Shown here in pieces: positions 14,493 to 21,676 of a stretch of 30,587 nucleotides of DNA. The first letter of the stretch is position 1, and the number at the start of each line of letters is the position of its first letter. Position numbers and translations under genes: made by a program. Under the pieces are notes generated by a model, which was not told the origin of the DNA, did not search any database, and saw nothing but the letters and a program-made list of their open reading frames with translations. Source of the stretch: a virus; the IMG/VR virus record IMGVR_UViG_3300026457_000119, positions 1 to 30,587 of that record. One strand, written 5' to 3'.

Positions 14493-14852
14493 TTATAGTG
14501 AATATAAAGTTGTTGGTGCTGTTACAGTTAATGTGCCACCTGCTGTAAATGTCCATACACCAGAAGCTGTCAATGAACCAGCGCCGATAACACGACCAGC
14601 ACGGATAGCTAATGTGTCGACATCTAGATTGTGGTTGTCACCGAATGCAATGATAGCCAAACCGTCGCTCTTAACTTGGAATACAGATGAAGTTGTTCCA
14701 ATTTCGTCAGTTACTGGGGCTGCTGTTGTTGCTGTTAGTGCTGCTGCACCGCCTGAACCGCTCAATACATACTTGAATACGGTTTGTTGGAATGTCTTTT
14801 GAACTGTTCCTAATGCTACTGCTGTAGGGTTTACTCTTGTAAATTCTGCCAT
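14493..14852 (-). CDS. Probable small virion protein, strongly expressed
   Basis: 119 residues (MAEFTRVNPTAVALGTVQKT...), rich in Thr, Ala, Val and Gly with alternating strands, like phage decoration or tail-surface proteins. I cannot name the family. The unit is compact: an exact TATAAATA at 14904-14911, a stable leader hairpin at 14882-14894, AAGGAGAAAAA before the ATG, a single gene, then a strong terminator. That is the same design as for the 241-residue gene at 1070-1795 and indicates very high late expression. Confidence 0.72.
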   Translation of the reverse strand: MAEFTRVNPTAVALGTVQKTFQQTVFKYVLSGSGGAAALTATTAAPVTDEIGTTSSVFQVKSDGLAIIAFGDNHNLDVDTLAIRAGRVIGAGSLTASGVWTFTAGGTLTVTAPTTLYSL

Positions 14853-14881
14853 GATTTTTCTCCTTGTCTCTTAAATCGTGA

Positions 14882-14894
14882 TCCCGCTCCGGGA
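14882..14894 (-). other. Leader hairpin of the small virion-type gene
   Basis: TCCCG-GAG-CGGGA lies between the late box and the ribosome site, near the likely transcript 5' end. It is probably an mRNA-stabilising stem. Confidence 0.55.
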
Positions 14895-14903
14895 CCGGCA
14901 TAG

Positions 14904-14911
14904 TATTTATA
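14904..14911 (-). promoter_or_regulatory. T4-type late promoter box TATAAATA
   Basis: Exact box on the minus strand, 52 bases before the ATG at 14852 and directly after the terminator of the ligase-fold gene. Confidence 0.72.
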
Positions 14912-14920
14912 GTTTGGAGG

Positions 14921-14941
14921 AAAAATCAGCCTTTTTGGCTG
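14921..14941 (-). terminator. Terminator after the ligase-fold gene
   Basis: On the minus strand CAGCC-AAAAA-GGCTG followed by ATTTTT, starting immediately after the TAA at 14942. Confidence 0.75.
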
Positions 14942-16144
14942 TTATTCTGATCGAAACGGTGTCCAACGATCTCTAGGGACTAGCTTAGATCCGCCAGCTA
15001 CATAACCTTCGCCGCCTGGTTTGCCGCCCGTATGTGCTGTAATATCGCCCTGAGCTGCATCGAGTTCTCTAATGACTTCATTTTTAGCAGCCATAATCTC
15101 TTTGACTAGATCGAATAGTTTGTCTAGGACTCCGGGATTAGCATCGCTGTGTGCTTTAATCTTCGTGGCTTTGGCTGGAGTTTTTTGTAAGAAGTTAAAA
15201 AATGCTTCAGCACTGATATTGTCTAGTTGTTTGGCCTTGCTCTGTGAATTAACAAAAGTATAAATTTCACTTTGTAGATAACCCATGCCTGCTACTGGGG
15301 CTAGGAATTTATCAATGGCTGGTTGATTCTTAGCCATAGATTCTATTTTTCCTAGATTGTCTGCATTGACTGCCGGTTTATGGCTAACGTATGTTAGACC
15401 GAAAACTAATAGTTCTGGATTAGCATTAAGAGCTTTTACATCTTCAATGTCCTCTCCAGTCTTATCGCCAAAGAAATCTAAATGTTTATGCGCTGCCACA
15501 GCTATCTTTGCCTTGCCTACACGTTGTCCTATAGGACTTGTGGCTTTAACCTCATAAGTTGTTTGATTAGGGGTAAACATGATCTTACCATTGCCGCTAT
15601 CGTAGGGCTTTCCCGGATGGAATAGGATATCACCGTAGATGTATCCACGGAAGTCTTTGGGAGTGCCTGCTTCGAAGATCGGCCACAAGCTAGCCATATC
15701 AGAAGCAAACTTTTCACGCCAGTCCTCGCCCTTGCCACGACTCATGATAAACTGTTTAAGTTCATCTGGGCTAGATGATTTACCTTCTTCACGACCCCAA
15801 TTGTTCTTGCCTACCATTCGGAAAGTTCCGTCGTCATCTCTGCCCCAATACACCGTAGGATTACCGTCCCACTTGATTGATATTTTGCTTTCTGGTTTAG
15901 CTAGATCTTTAAGTATCTGTATAGCACGTTGAGCACCGTTTGGTTCTGTGAACACTAGGTCTTCAAGGTGGTTGAACTCACGGCCTACTTTCTTAGGAGC
16001 AGGAGCTTCGGCTTCATTTACACTTTCGTTTTTCTTACGACCAGCACAGTGAGCCTTCTGACTAAACCCTTTAGGGTTTGAACAGTTGATTGAGCGTTTG
16101 TATTTTGCGCTCCATTTTTCTGTTAAAAATTCAAATGCTCTCAT
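14942..16144 (-). CDS. Nucleic-acid-ligase-fold phage protein (DUF6267-like)
   Basis: 400 residues. KISIKWDGNPTVYWGRDDDG holds K91-W-D-G94, matching the KxDG nucleotidyl-lysine motif of ATP-dependent ligases and capping enzymes. RGYIYGDILFHPG resembles motif III, FGLTYVSH motif IIIa, and GKAKIAVAAHKH may be motif V. I associate this layout with phage family DUF6267. Residues 11-40 carry a Cys/His module (CSNPKGFSQKAHC) that recurs in marine phage proteins. The N terminus MRAFEFLTE resembles a capsid-targeting peptide. It overlaps the nucleotidyltransferase gene by ATGA, so the two probably act together, perhaps in nucleic-acid end repair. Activity is inferred from motifs only. Confidence 0.72.
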   Translation of the reverse strand: MRAFEFLTEKWSAKYKRSINCSNPKGFSQKAHCAGRKKNESVNEAEAPAPKKVGREFNHLEDLVFTEPNGAQRAIQILKDLAKPESKISIKWDGNPTVYWGRDDDGTFRMVGKNNWGREEGKSSSPDELKQFIMSRGKGEDWREKFASDMASLWPIFEAGTPKDFRGYIYGDILFHPGKPYDSGNGKIMFTPNQTTYEVKATSPIGQRVGKAKIAVAAHKHLDFFGDKTGEDIEDVKALNANPELLVFGLTYVSHKPAVNADNLGKIESMAKNQPAIDKFLAPVAGMGYLQSEIYTFVNSQSKAKQLDNISAEAFFNFLQKTPAKATKIKAHSDANPGVLDKLFDLVKEIMAAKNEVIRELDAAQGDITAHTGGKPGGEGYVAGGSKLVPRDRWTPFRSE

Positions 16145-16929
16145 GATACTATGTCAATGATCCTGCGCATCCAACTAGGGCTATTAGGAGTGTAATGTTC
16201 CAACGCTTCTTTCTTTGGTAGCTCGATGCCGCTACGTCCTAATGTTTCTTGTGCGGCAGCAATTAATTCTTCGTAGTTAGGTAATTTTTTAATATAGTTG
16301 ATGATAGCTTCCACTGAGCGAATATCTTTAACAGTGGCTGATTGACCTAACAGTTGTTTTGAAATAACGTTCCAATCGTCGCCATTAGGAACTGGTTCAT
16401 TGGTTTCCGGATCTACTAATCCGTGCTTAGGACTATATTTCATTCCTCTTGCTCTAGCGATGCTAGACAATAATATATGTCTATGTTCGCCTCTGTAAGG
16501 ACTATCTGCGCCGCCACCCAACATACTGCCTTGTTGAAACTTGGGATTGGTGCTGAACATAAAATCTGTTTGAGCAAATCCGTTTGATGGATCACCATTG
16601 ATTGGTGTTTTTAAATGAACATTGTCACCAGAAAGTTTTACACTATCTTTACCAAAGATACTGATTAATTTTTGTGCAAATTCTTTTTTATCTAATTCGT
16701 TAGCATCTACTGATAGATCCAAGTCGCCGCTGTCTACCTTACGGCCAGTTGTTCCTAACCATTTAATTGGAACACCTTCTTCGTCTTTGTCTGTGGTAAA
16801 GTCCACTCCGGTTTCTTTTTCCAGAAAAGCTATTGTGGTAGGGATTTCTTCACGCTTAATTCTGCGTGTTAGAGGTGTTTTGTCCGGGCCTTTGAATACA
16901 TTGCCCCCTTCAAATAATTCAATCGTCAT
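16141..16929 (-). CDS. Nucleotidyltransferase-superfamily protein
   Basis: 262 residues. WLGTTGRKVDSGDLDLSVD contains the GS/GT-x-DxD signature of pol-beta-type nucleotidyltransferases: GT at 59-60 and D69-x-D71. The third carboxylate is probably D122 in AQTDFMF. These residues bind two metals and transfer an NMP. A helical C-terminal half follows (YSPKHGLVD, KKLPNYEELIAAAQ). The substrate cannot be named; tRNA or other RNA ends are possible. It overlaps the 94-residue gene by 11 bases upstream and the ligase-fold gene by ATGA downstream, so the three form one operon behind the promoter at 17245-17273. Confidence 0.75.
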   Translation of the reverse strand: MTIELFEGGNVFKGPDKTPLTRRIKREEIPTTIAFLEKETGVDFTTDKDEEGVPIKWLGTTGRKVDSGDLDLSVDANELDKKEFAQKLISIFGKDSVKLSGDNVHLKTPINGDPSNGFAQTDFMFSTNPKFQQGSMLGGGADSPYRGEHRHILLSSIARARGMKYSPKHGLVDPETNEPVPNGDDWNVISKQLLGQSATVKDIRSVEAIINYIKKLPNYEELIAAAQETLGRSGIELPKKEALEHYTPNSPSWMRRIIDIVS

Positions 16930-17203
16930 TGGTTTGATCTAGATGTTTATTAGTTCTGCGAGACTCTACGATTTTACGTATTCCTCTTGTAAATTTAGCA
17001 GGATCTTGACCGCGGATAGCATTGATAAATCTACGCTCTAGCTCATCTGCCTGTTCTGGAGAGTAGTTCTTATGGATGCTTTCTAATAGATTAATAGCTG
17101 AATTTATAATATTCGTAGCTCTGCTTTCAAACAGAGAGTCCTTGTTTCGGACTTCTGCTATTTCATTCAATTCTTGCAGTATTGATCTGGTTCGTAGTTT
17201 CAT
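16919..17203 (-). CDS. Small helical phage protein, 94 residues
   Basis: Starts MKLRTRSILQELNEIAEVRN, then a conserved-looking stretch (SRATNIINSAINLLESIH) and a basic C-terminal part (RFINAIRGQDPAKFTRGIRK). It is all helical. I recall similar short proteins in T4-like cyanophages, with no known function. It is first in the operon with the nucleotidyltransferase and the ligase-fold protein. The basic surface would suit nucleic-acid binding, as inference. Confidence 0.7.
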   Translation of the reverse strand: MKLRTRSILQELNEIAEVRNKDSLFESRATNIINSAINLLESIHKNYSPEQADELERRFINAIRGQDPAKFTRGIRKIVESRRTNKHLDQTNDD

Positions 17204-17244
17204 CGGAGTTTCCGTTTATATTATATTTAACTCAAAGCAATCAT

Positions 17245-17273
17245 ATTGTAAACTAAACTTATTTTGTTGTCAA
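17245..17273 (-). promoter_or_regulatory. Sigma70-type promoter for the nucleotidyltransferase/ligase operon
   Basis: On the minus strand a perfect TTGACA (17273-17268), a 17-base spacer and TACAAT (17250-17245). Host-type promoters mark early or middle genes in this window. Confidence 0.7.
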
Positions 17274-17307
17274 ATGCCCTTGTTTTGTGCGGTGCGCAAC
17301 ATCTCAG

Positions 17308-17315
17308 TATAAATA
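17308..17315 (+). promoter_or_regulatory. T4-type late box TATAAATA on the plus strand
   Basis: Exact box followed by CTAATACACACATC and AGGAGACGGA before the ATG at 17341. It drives the plus-strand cluster of small genes and is divergent from the promoter at 17245-17273. Confidence 0.65.
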
Positions 17316-17340
17316 CTAATACACACATCAGGAGACGGAA

Positions 17341-17463
17341 ATGTTCAAAAAAGTTCTAAAAACCACATGGGATTTTCTCTGCGAAATTGGCAAGGCTAGA
17401 TATGCAGCAGAATTGGCCCGCAATGGCAAATGGCGAGAAGCGCAGGAAGTTTGCCGAAAATAA
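17341..17463 (+). CDS. Very small protein, 40 residues
   Basis: ATG 17341 to TAA 17463, beginning MFKKVLKTTWDFLCEIGKAR and ending REAQEVCRK. It is supported by AGGAGACGGA at ideal spacing and the late box just upstream. A basic amphipathic helix with two Cys is predicted. Function is unknown. The next gene starts one base after its stop, so they are coupled. Confidence 0.7.
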   Translation: MFKKVLKTTWDFLCEIGKARYAAELARNGKWREAQEVCRK

Positions 17464-17464
17464 T

Positions 17465-17674
17465 ATGTTTTACAATTTTAAAGAGGTTCCTTATGATACC
17501 TGGGGACCTTGGCGCAATCAGTGGGGCTACGTTACAACCGTAGCCCAGTTCGACGAAGACGATATAATGTTAAAAAGTATCACACCTTATAACAGAAAAA
17601 TCGTTAGAAGATTCACAGACTGGGAAGACTGTCAGAAATTGATAGAATTGCTAGAACAGGATCGGAGATTTTGA
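17465..17674 (+). CDS. Small Trp-rich protein, 69 residues
   Basis: Starts MFYNFKEVPYDTWGPWRNQW at 17465, directly after the preceding TAA. An upstream in-frame start at 17387 would overlap the 40-residue gene and is not preferred. The N-terminal half is aromatic and the C-terminal helix is charged (DWEDCQKLIELLEQDRRF). The function is not known to me. It lacks a ribosome site of its own and is probably translated by coupling. Confidence 0.7.
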   Translation: MFYNFKEVPYDTWGPWRNQWGYVTTVAQFDEDDIMLKSITPYNRKIVRRFTDWEDCQKLIELLEQDRRF

Positions 17675-17718
17675 CTATGCTGACTCTTGATTTCTATCCC
17701 TCAGGGATATATAATAAT

Positions 17719-17742
17719 ACATACACAAACACACAAGGAGAA
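17719..17742 (+). repeat. Repeated leader element, copy 1
   Basis: ACATACACAAACACACAAGG leads into AGAA ahead of the ATG at 17746. Nearly the same element (ACATACACACACAAGGAGAA) precedes the gene at 18000, and a shorter form (TAATACACACATCAGGAGA) precedes the gene at 17341. Upstream, TATATAATAATACA resembles the late box region of the first copy, so each may be a promoter-leader unit. Confidence 0.6.
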
Positions 17743-17745
17743 GTT

Positions 17746-17967
17746 ATGTTTTCACCACATTTTTACATTGACTCATTTCAAAACACTAAGAAGATCGTTA
17801 CGGATCAAGTGTTCAAAGATCCTGCACTAAACAAAGCAGCTCACGCATATATCGATGCACAAACACAATTCGCCAAGATGGCTGTGAACAACACTATCGA
17901 CATGGCTAAATATTCTGTGGAATCAGTTAGTAAGTATCTGTTTCCTAAGAAGGATGTGACCGCCTAA
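17746..17967 (+). CDS. Small helical protein, phasin-like in appearance
   Basis: 73 residues starting MFSPHFYIDSFQNTKKIVTD at an ATG preceded by AAGGAGAAGTT. An in-frame start 75 bases earlier is rejected because it would include the promoter/leader. The middle (HAYIDAQTQFAKMAVNNTID, then MAKYSVESVSKYLF) has the spacing of amphipathic helices in short phasins, which coat polyhydroxyalkanoate granules. Short helical proteins look alike, so this is weak. It belongs to the plus-strand small-gene cluster. Confidence 0.68.
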   Translation: MFSPHFYIDSFQNTKKIVTDQVFKDPALNKAAHAYIDAQTQFAKMAVNNTIDMAKYSVESVSKYLFPKKDVTA

Positions 17968-17975
17968 AGGTCTAG

Positions 17976-17996
17976 ACATACACACACAAGGAGAAA
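17976..17996 (+). repeat. Repeated leader element, copy 2
   Basis: ACATACACACACAAGGAGAA, four bases before ATG 18000; a near copy of the element at 17719-17742. Confidence 0.6.
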
Positions 17997-17999
17997 ATT

Positions 18000-18275
18000 A
18001 TGTCAATTACAAACGGACTAGAAATGAAAGCACCAGAAGTTAAGTTTAACAAGAACGGTTATGAAATCCGCACAGAAATTCTTGAAATGGCTAAGGATTT
18101 GGTTGGTCAAGAGTTTAATTACAAGTGGCAGGGTTGGGAAGTATCTGTGAAGCGCGACGACAAAACTGGACAAGTATTGTCTAAGGTAGATATGCCTGAG
18201 TTCCCAGGTTTAGATAAAGTATTAGAAACCGCCGAAAAGATGTATTCTTTTGTTAATCAAGGCGTGAAGAAGTAA
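18000..18275 (+). CDS. Small phage protein of unknown function, 91 residues
   Basis: Starts MSITNGLEMKAPEVKFNKNG at an ATG with AAGGAGAAAATT upstream. A compact alpha-beta fold is suggested: helix (IRTEILEMAKDLVGQ), strands (YKWQGWEVSVKRDD), C-terminal helix (LDKVLETAEKMYSFVNQ). The family is not recognised. It is last in the plus-strand cluster and is followed by a strong terminator. Confidence 0.72.
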   Translation: MSITNGLEMKAPEVKFNKNGYEIRTEILEMAKDLVGQEFNYKWQGWEVSVKRDDKTGQVLSKVDMPEFPGLDKVLETAEKMYSFVNQGVKK

Positions 18276-18307
18276 TATAGCTCGTAGAGCATTATTATAG
18301 AAAAGAG

Positions 18308-18331
18308 AAACCCCCTTTAAGGGGGTTTTTT
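18308..18331. terminator. Terminator between convergent small-gene cluster and desaturase operon
   Basis: AAACCCCC-TTTA-AGGGGGTTTTTT is a strong terminator on plus. On minus the stem is followed by TTTCTCTTTT, so it may also end the desaturase transcript. Confidence 0.85.
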
Positions 18332-18332
18332 C

Positions 18333-19034
18333 TTATCTAACTGTTGCTAACTTAAAAAATCTAAGTATGTTGATATACATCCATCCTATATCAAACTCAT
18401 ACCATTTCTGACTAAATCTAGCATTGGCACCATCTGCGTGATGATTGTTGTGCAATTCTTCCCCGCCAATCCACAATGCCCAGGGCCATAAATTGCGACT
18501 AGTGTCTTTGGTATCTGTATTACGATATCCCCACCAATGAGCTAATCCGTTTACTACTCCGGCGGCCCAGAACGGTATCCATATCATTTGGATACCCCAC
18601 ACTAACAGTCCTACAGGTCCAAAAAGAACAAGGTCTATGACCAACATCAATAGAATCCCTAAGCGACTATGTGCGGAGTAAATGTTACGCTCTAACCAAT
18701 CATTAGGAGTTCCAACTCCTAGTTTTTCGACCATGGCTGTATCTTTGCTGGCTTCGTGATACAATAATGCGCCACCGAATAACACTTTCTTAATTCCATA
18801 AATTTGCGGACTGTGAGGATCAGAGTCAGTGTCGCTGGCCTGATGGTGCTTGCGATGTATTGCTACCCATTGTTTAGTAACCATACCTGTAGTCAACCAT
18901 AACCAAAAACGCATTATATGATTAACTACCGGATGGAAAGCTACTGCTTTATGTGTCTGCGATCTGTGCAAATAGAGCGTGACACAAGCAATGGTAATTT
19001 GAACCATTACCAAGGTGTATATAAATTCAATCAT
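18333..19034 (-). CDS. Membrane fatty-acid (acyl) desaturase
   Basis: 233 residues from MIEFIYTLVM at 19034, whose ATG overlaps the previous TAA (TAATG). A longer form from 19067 is less likely. All three histidine boxes of delta-9-type desaturases are present: HRSQTH (23-28), HRKHH (60-64) and EELHNNHH near residue 200. They bind the diiron centre that inserts a double bond into acyl chains. Hydrophobic helices flank the boxes, as expected for an integral membrane enzyme. It is shorter than typical 260-300-residue bacterial enzymes. It ends an operon with isocitrate lyase and the aldolase-family gene. A role in remodelling membrane fluidity or lipids during infection is inferred. Confidence 0.9.
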   Translation of the reverse strand: MIEFIYTLVMVQITIACVTLYLHRSQTHKAVAFHPVVNHIMRFWLWLTTGMVTKQWVAIHRKHHQASDTDSDPHSPQIYGIKKVLFGGALLYHEASKDTAMVEKLGVGTPNDWLERNIYSAHSRLGILLMLVIDLVLFGPVGLLVWGIQMIWIPFWAAGVVNGLAHWWGYRNTDTKDTSRNLWPWALWIGGEELHNNHHADGANARFSQKWYEFDIGWMYINILRFFKLATVR

Positions 19035-19687
19035 TAATAATTCCCTGAGCTTAGAACTATCTTGCAAATATGTTCTAATCTCTCTATATGTTCAAAAGAC
19101 CGCCATGGCGTTGAATCTATAGCCACGACCCCATGTCCTTTAATTCCAACTATATCATACTTAATCTCTCCAGTATTTGGATTTAAACCCAACTTTTCGT
19201 GACATTGATCGCCTAATTCTTGTGATATCGGCGGAACATCACCTACATTGGGTGCTACTCTAGTATAACGACTAAGTTCTGGAAAATCTTTGGCCAATTC
19301 ACTTAGTTCGATTCCGGCATGCATGGCAGCAACGATATAGGTAGGATGGATATGAGTAACTACACGAACTTCATCTTGGTATATTTCACGTTGTAGACCA
19401 AAGTGCAGAGGCATTTCACCTGTGGGCTTCAATCCTATACTGATATCGCTGTAAGGCATTTCCTCCCAACTATACAACATTTCTGCTGTGCCTGCACCGC
19501 TATTGATACATTTGTTTATTTTAATCTTTTTAAACTGATCAGGTTGCATTGTCTGTTTGCGCACACCACTAGGAGTAACATAGAAATGATCTCTATCGTG
19601 ATGACGAATAGAGATGTTGCCATCTCTACTCGTAATCCAATTGCGCTTATATGCTTCTACTAGAATATCGCAAATGGTTTCTAACAT
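19034..19687 (-). CDS. Class II aldolase/adducin-family protein
   Basis: 217 residues. The metal-site motifs of the family are in order: GNISIR near the N terminus, the catalytic Glu in KPTGEMPLHFGLQ, the HxH pair in VVTHIHPTYIV, and a third His in GIKGHGVVAI. Members cleave sugar phosphates (fuculose- or rhamnulose-1-phosphate), epimerise ribulose-5-phosphate, or dehydrate methylthioribulose-1-phosphate. The substrate cannot be chosen from sequence alone. Its ATG overlaps the isocitrate-lyase stop, and its stop overlaps the desaturase start, so three metabolic genes are translated as one block. Confidence 0.85.
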   Translation of the reverse strand: MLETICDILVEAYKRNWITSRDGNISIRHHDRDHFYVTPSGVRKQTMQPDQFKKIKINKCINSGAGTAEMLYSWEEMPYSDISIGLKPTGEMPLHFGLQREIYQDEVRVVTHIHPTYIVAAMHAGIELSELAKDFPELSRYTRVAPNVGDVPPISQELGDQCHEKLGLNPNTGEIKYDIVGIKGHGVVAIDSTPWRSFEHIERLEHICKIVLSSGNY

Positions 19688-20895
19688 TAGTGAAATTGCT
19701 CCGCTTCTGTAGAACTCTTGTTGGCCACTGTGCTGGTAGCACCAACTGCTTCACTGATTAGATCAAAGTAACCAACGCCAACTTCACGTTGATGTTTAAC
19801 GGTTGTGAAGCCACGAGCCTGGGCGGCAAATTCACGTTCCTGCATTTCACTGTAGCCAGCCATACCACGTTGTTTGTATGCTTCTGCTAATTCAAATGTT
19901 GCTAGGTTAACACTGTGGAATCCTGCTAGTGTAATGAATTGGAACTTATATCCTAATTCACCTAGCTCGCGCTGGAATGTTTCGCACTCGTCTACAGATA
20001 AAAACTTACGCCAATTAAAACTAGGGCTGCAATTATAAGCCAACATTTGGTCTGGAAACTCAGCATGTATAGCATCGGCGAATTTCTTAGCCTGTGCAAT
20101 ATCAGGTGTGCTAGTTTCGAACCATAGGAGATCAGCGTAAGGGGCATAAGCAAGACCTCGGCTAATACATGCATCAAGCCCATTTTTAAATTTGTAAAAA
20201 CCTTCTTCAGTGCGTTCATCGATAATAAAATCCTTGTCTAACGGGTCATGGTTGCTGGTAATCAACGTTGCTGATTCTGCATCTGTTCTTGCTAGAATAA
20301 CTGTATCAACACCTGCTACATCTGCGGCCAATCTCGCAGCCTGTAGGTTACGAATCGCTTGGCTAGTAGGAATTAGAACCTTACCGCCCAAGTGACCGCA
20401 TTTCTTTTCACTTGATAATTGATCCTCAAAGTGAACTGCGGCTGCACCTGCTTCGATCATGGCCATCATCAATTCGTATGCGTTTAACGCACCACCAAAG
20501 CCTGCTTCAGCATCAGCAACGATTGGTAGGAAGTAATCTGTAGTTACATTACCTTCTGAGTATTCGATTTGATCAGCACGACGGAAAGCATTGTTGATCT
20601 GTTTAACGATTGTAGGAACAGAGTTTACTGGATATAAACTTTGATCAGGATATGTTTGACCTGCGGTGTTAGCGGCTGCGGCCACTTGCCAACCCGATAG
20701 GTAAATTGCTTTGAGTCCTGCTTTGGCATGTTGGACTGCTTGTTGTCCACTGTATGCGCCTAGCGTATTAACGTATGGTTCTGTAGCTAGAAGTTCACGT
20801 AGTTTGGTAGCACCACGTTTGGCTAAAGTGTGCTCAATTTGTAATGAGCCTTGTAACTTGCGGACTGTGTCTTGTGTGTAATTGCGTTTTTTCAC
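19687..20895 (-). CDS. aceA: Isocitrate lyase
   Basis: 402 residues from a GTG at 20895 with AAAGGAGATAT upstream. It cleaves isocitrate to succinate and glyoxylate, the entry of the glyoxylate shunt. Signature [11 protein letters not shown] has the catalytic Cys at 166. The Mg2+ site is [10 protein letters not shown] (D128, E130). Also present are [25 protein letters not shown] and [10 protein letters not shown]. It aligns closely with E. coli AceA but lacks its first 25-30 residues, so the core is intact. It heads the minus operon behind a CATAAATA box. Finding it on a T4-like phage is unusual. No malate synthase is seen in the window, so glyoxylate may go elsewhere, for example to glycine. 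Confidence 0.95.
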   Translation of the reverse strand: MKKRNYTQDTVRKLQGSLQIEHTLAKRGATKLRELLATEPYVNTLGAYSGQQAVQHAKAGLKAIYLSGWQVAAAANTAGQTYPDQSLYPVNSVPTIVKQINNAFRRADQIEYSEGNVTTDYFLPIVADAEAGFGGALNAYELMMAMIEAGAAAVHFEDQLSSEKKCGHLGGKVLIPTSQAIRNLQAARLAADVAGVDTVILARTDAESATLITSNHDPLDKDFIIDERTEEGFYKFKNGLDACISRGLAYAPYADLLWFETSTPDIAQAKKFADAIHAEFPDQMLAYNCSPSFNWRKFLSVDECETFQRELGELGYKFQFITLAGFHSVNLATFELAEAYKQRGMAGYSEMQEREFAAQARGFTTVKHQREVGVGYFDLISEAVGATSTVANKSSTEAEQFH

Positions 20896-20919
20896 GATAT
20901 CTCCTTTGCTGTGATGCAG

Positions 20920-20927
20920 TATTTATG
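20920..20927 (-). promoter_or_regulatory. Late-type box CATAAATA before isocitrate lyase
   Basis: One-base variant of TATAAATA on minus, about 25 bases before the GTG start. It suggests late-phase expression of the aceA operon. Confidence 0.5.
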
Positions 20928-20942
20928 GGTCTTGTAGAGGAC

Positions 20943-20971
20943 TTGACAAATTAATTAACTGAGTGTATAAT
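20943..20971 (+). promoter_or_regulatory. Perfect-consensus sigma70 promoter, likely leaderless
   Basis: TTGACA at 20943-20948, exactly 17 bases, TATAAT at 20966-20971. The ATG of the HAD gene follows after only six bases, so the transcript should begin at or next to the start codon. Confidence 0.88.
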
Positions 20972-20977
20972 AGCTGT

Positions 20978-21562
20978 ATGAAAAATAAAATCATTTTAAC
21001 AGACGCAGACGGAGTTCTGCTAGATTGGGAATACGCTTTCTCAGTTTGGATGGAACAACATGGTTTCCAAAAAACCGAGGATCACCAATTCAAATACGAT
21101 ATTGGCAAACGCTATGGTATTGAAAAAGAGCAGGCCAAAAAACTCATAAAGATGTTTAATGAATCGGCACATATGGGTTTCTTACCGCCCTTGCGTGATG
21201 CTATGTTTTATGTAAAACGGCTACACGAAGAACACGGTTATGTGTTTCATTGTATCACATCTATGAGTTCAGATGAGAATGCACAGGAACTACGCAAAAT
21301 GAATCTGCGTAAGTTGTTTGGAGAAACTGCATTTACCAAATTTATTATACTAGAAACAGGTGCTGATAAAGACGAAGTATTGGATAAGTATCAAGACAAA
21401 GGCTATTGGTGGATTGAAGATAAAATTACCAATGCTGTAGCTGGTCAAGATCGAGGTCTAAAAAGTTTACTTATGGAACATGGACACAATATGGATTTTG
21501 AACATCCGGAAATTCCTAGAGTAAAGAACTGGAAAGAAATCTACGAGAGAATCGTAGGCTAA
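20978..21562 (+). CDS. HAD-superfamily phosphatase (5'-nucleotidase-like)
   Basis: 194 residues starting MKNKIILTDADGVLLDWEYA. The DxDGVL motif I (D9 and D11) is the HAD nucleophile and acid. The Ser/Thr motif II is FHCITSM, and WWIEDKITNA supplies the acidic motif IV. Size and cap resemble the 5'(3')-deoxyribonucleotidase group found in many T4-like phages, which dephosphorylate dNMPs, but the substrate is not certain. A GTG five codons upstream lies on the -10 box and is rejected. It is transcribed early from a consensus promoter without a leader and is followed by the riboswitch and terC. Confidence 0.8.
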   Translation: MKNKIILTDADGVLLDWEYAFSVWMEQHGFQKTEDHQFKYDIGKRYGIEKEQAKKLIKMFNESAHMGFLPPLRDAMFYVKRLHEEHGYVFHCITSMSSDENAQELRKMNLRKLFGETAFTKFIILETGADKDEVLDKYQDKGYWWIEDKITNAVAGQDRGLKSLLMEHGHNMDFEHPEIPRVKNWKEIYERIVG

Positions 21563-21570
21563 ATATTTTC

Positions 21571-21655
21571 GGGGAGTAACCAACCTGTAGTTAGGGTTCT
21601 ATATATCGTCAACACGGCGAAACAGCGTCCGGTATATAGACAAAGAGGTGAGACC
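21571..21655 (+). promoter_or_regulatory. yybP-ykoY-type (Mn2+) riboswitch upstream of terC
   Basis: The two conserved loops of this family are recognisable. One is GGGGAGTAAC at 21571-21580. The other is CAAAGAGGTGAGACC near 21640-21655. Between them are ATCGTCAACACGG and a helix formed by TCTATATA with TATATAGA. The family binds Mn2+ and typically precedes mntP, P-type ATPases and terC/alx genes, exactly as here. No terminator follows, only AAAGGA before ATG 21677, so control is probably translational. Confidence 0.82.
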
Positions 21656-21676
21656 ATAACTTTTTAAAGGAAAATT

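Noticed and set aside
17387-17464. Longer N terminus for the 69-residue gene
   Set aside because: It would overlap the 40-residue gene, which has an ideal ribosome site, and has none itself; the ATG at 17465 right after a stop codon is better.
17671-17745. Longer N terminus for the phasin-like gene
   Set aside because: The extra 25 codons run through the TATA-rich box and the repeated leader that carries the ribosome site.
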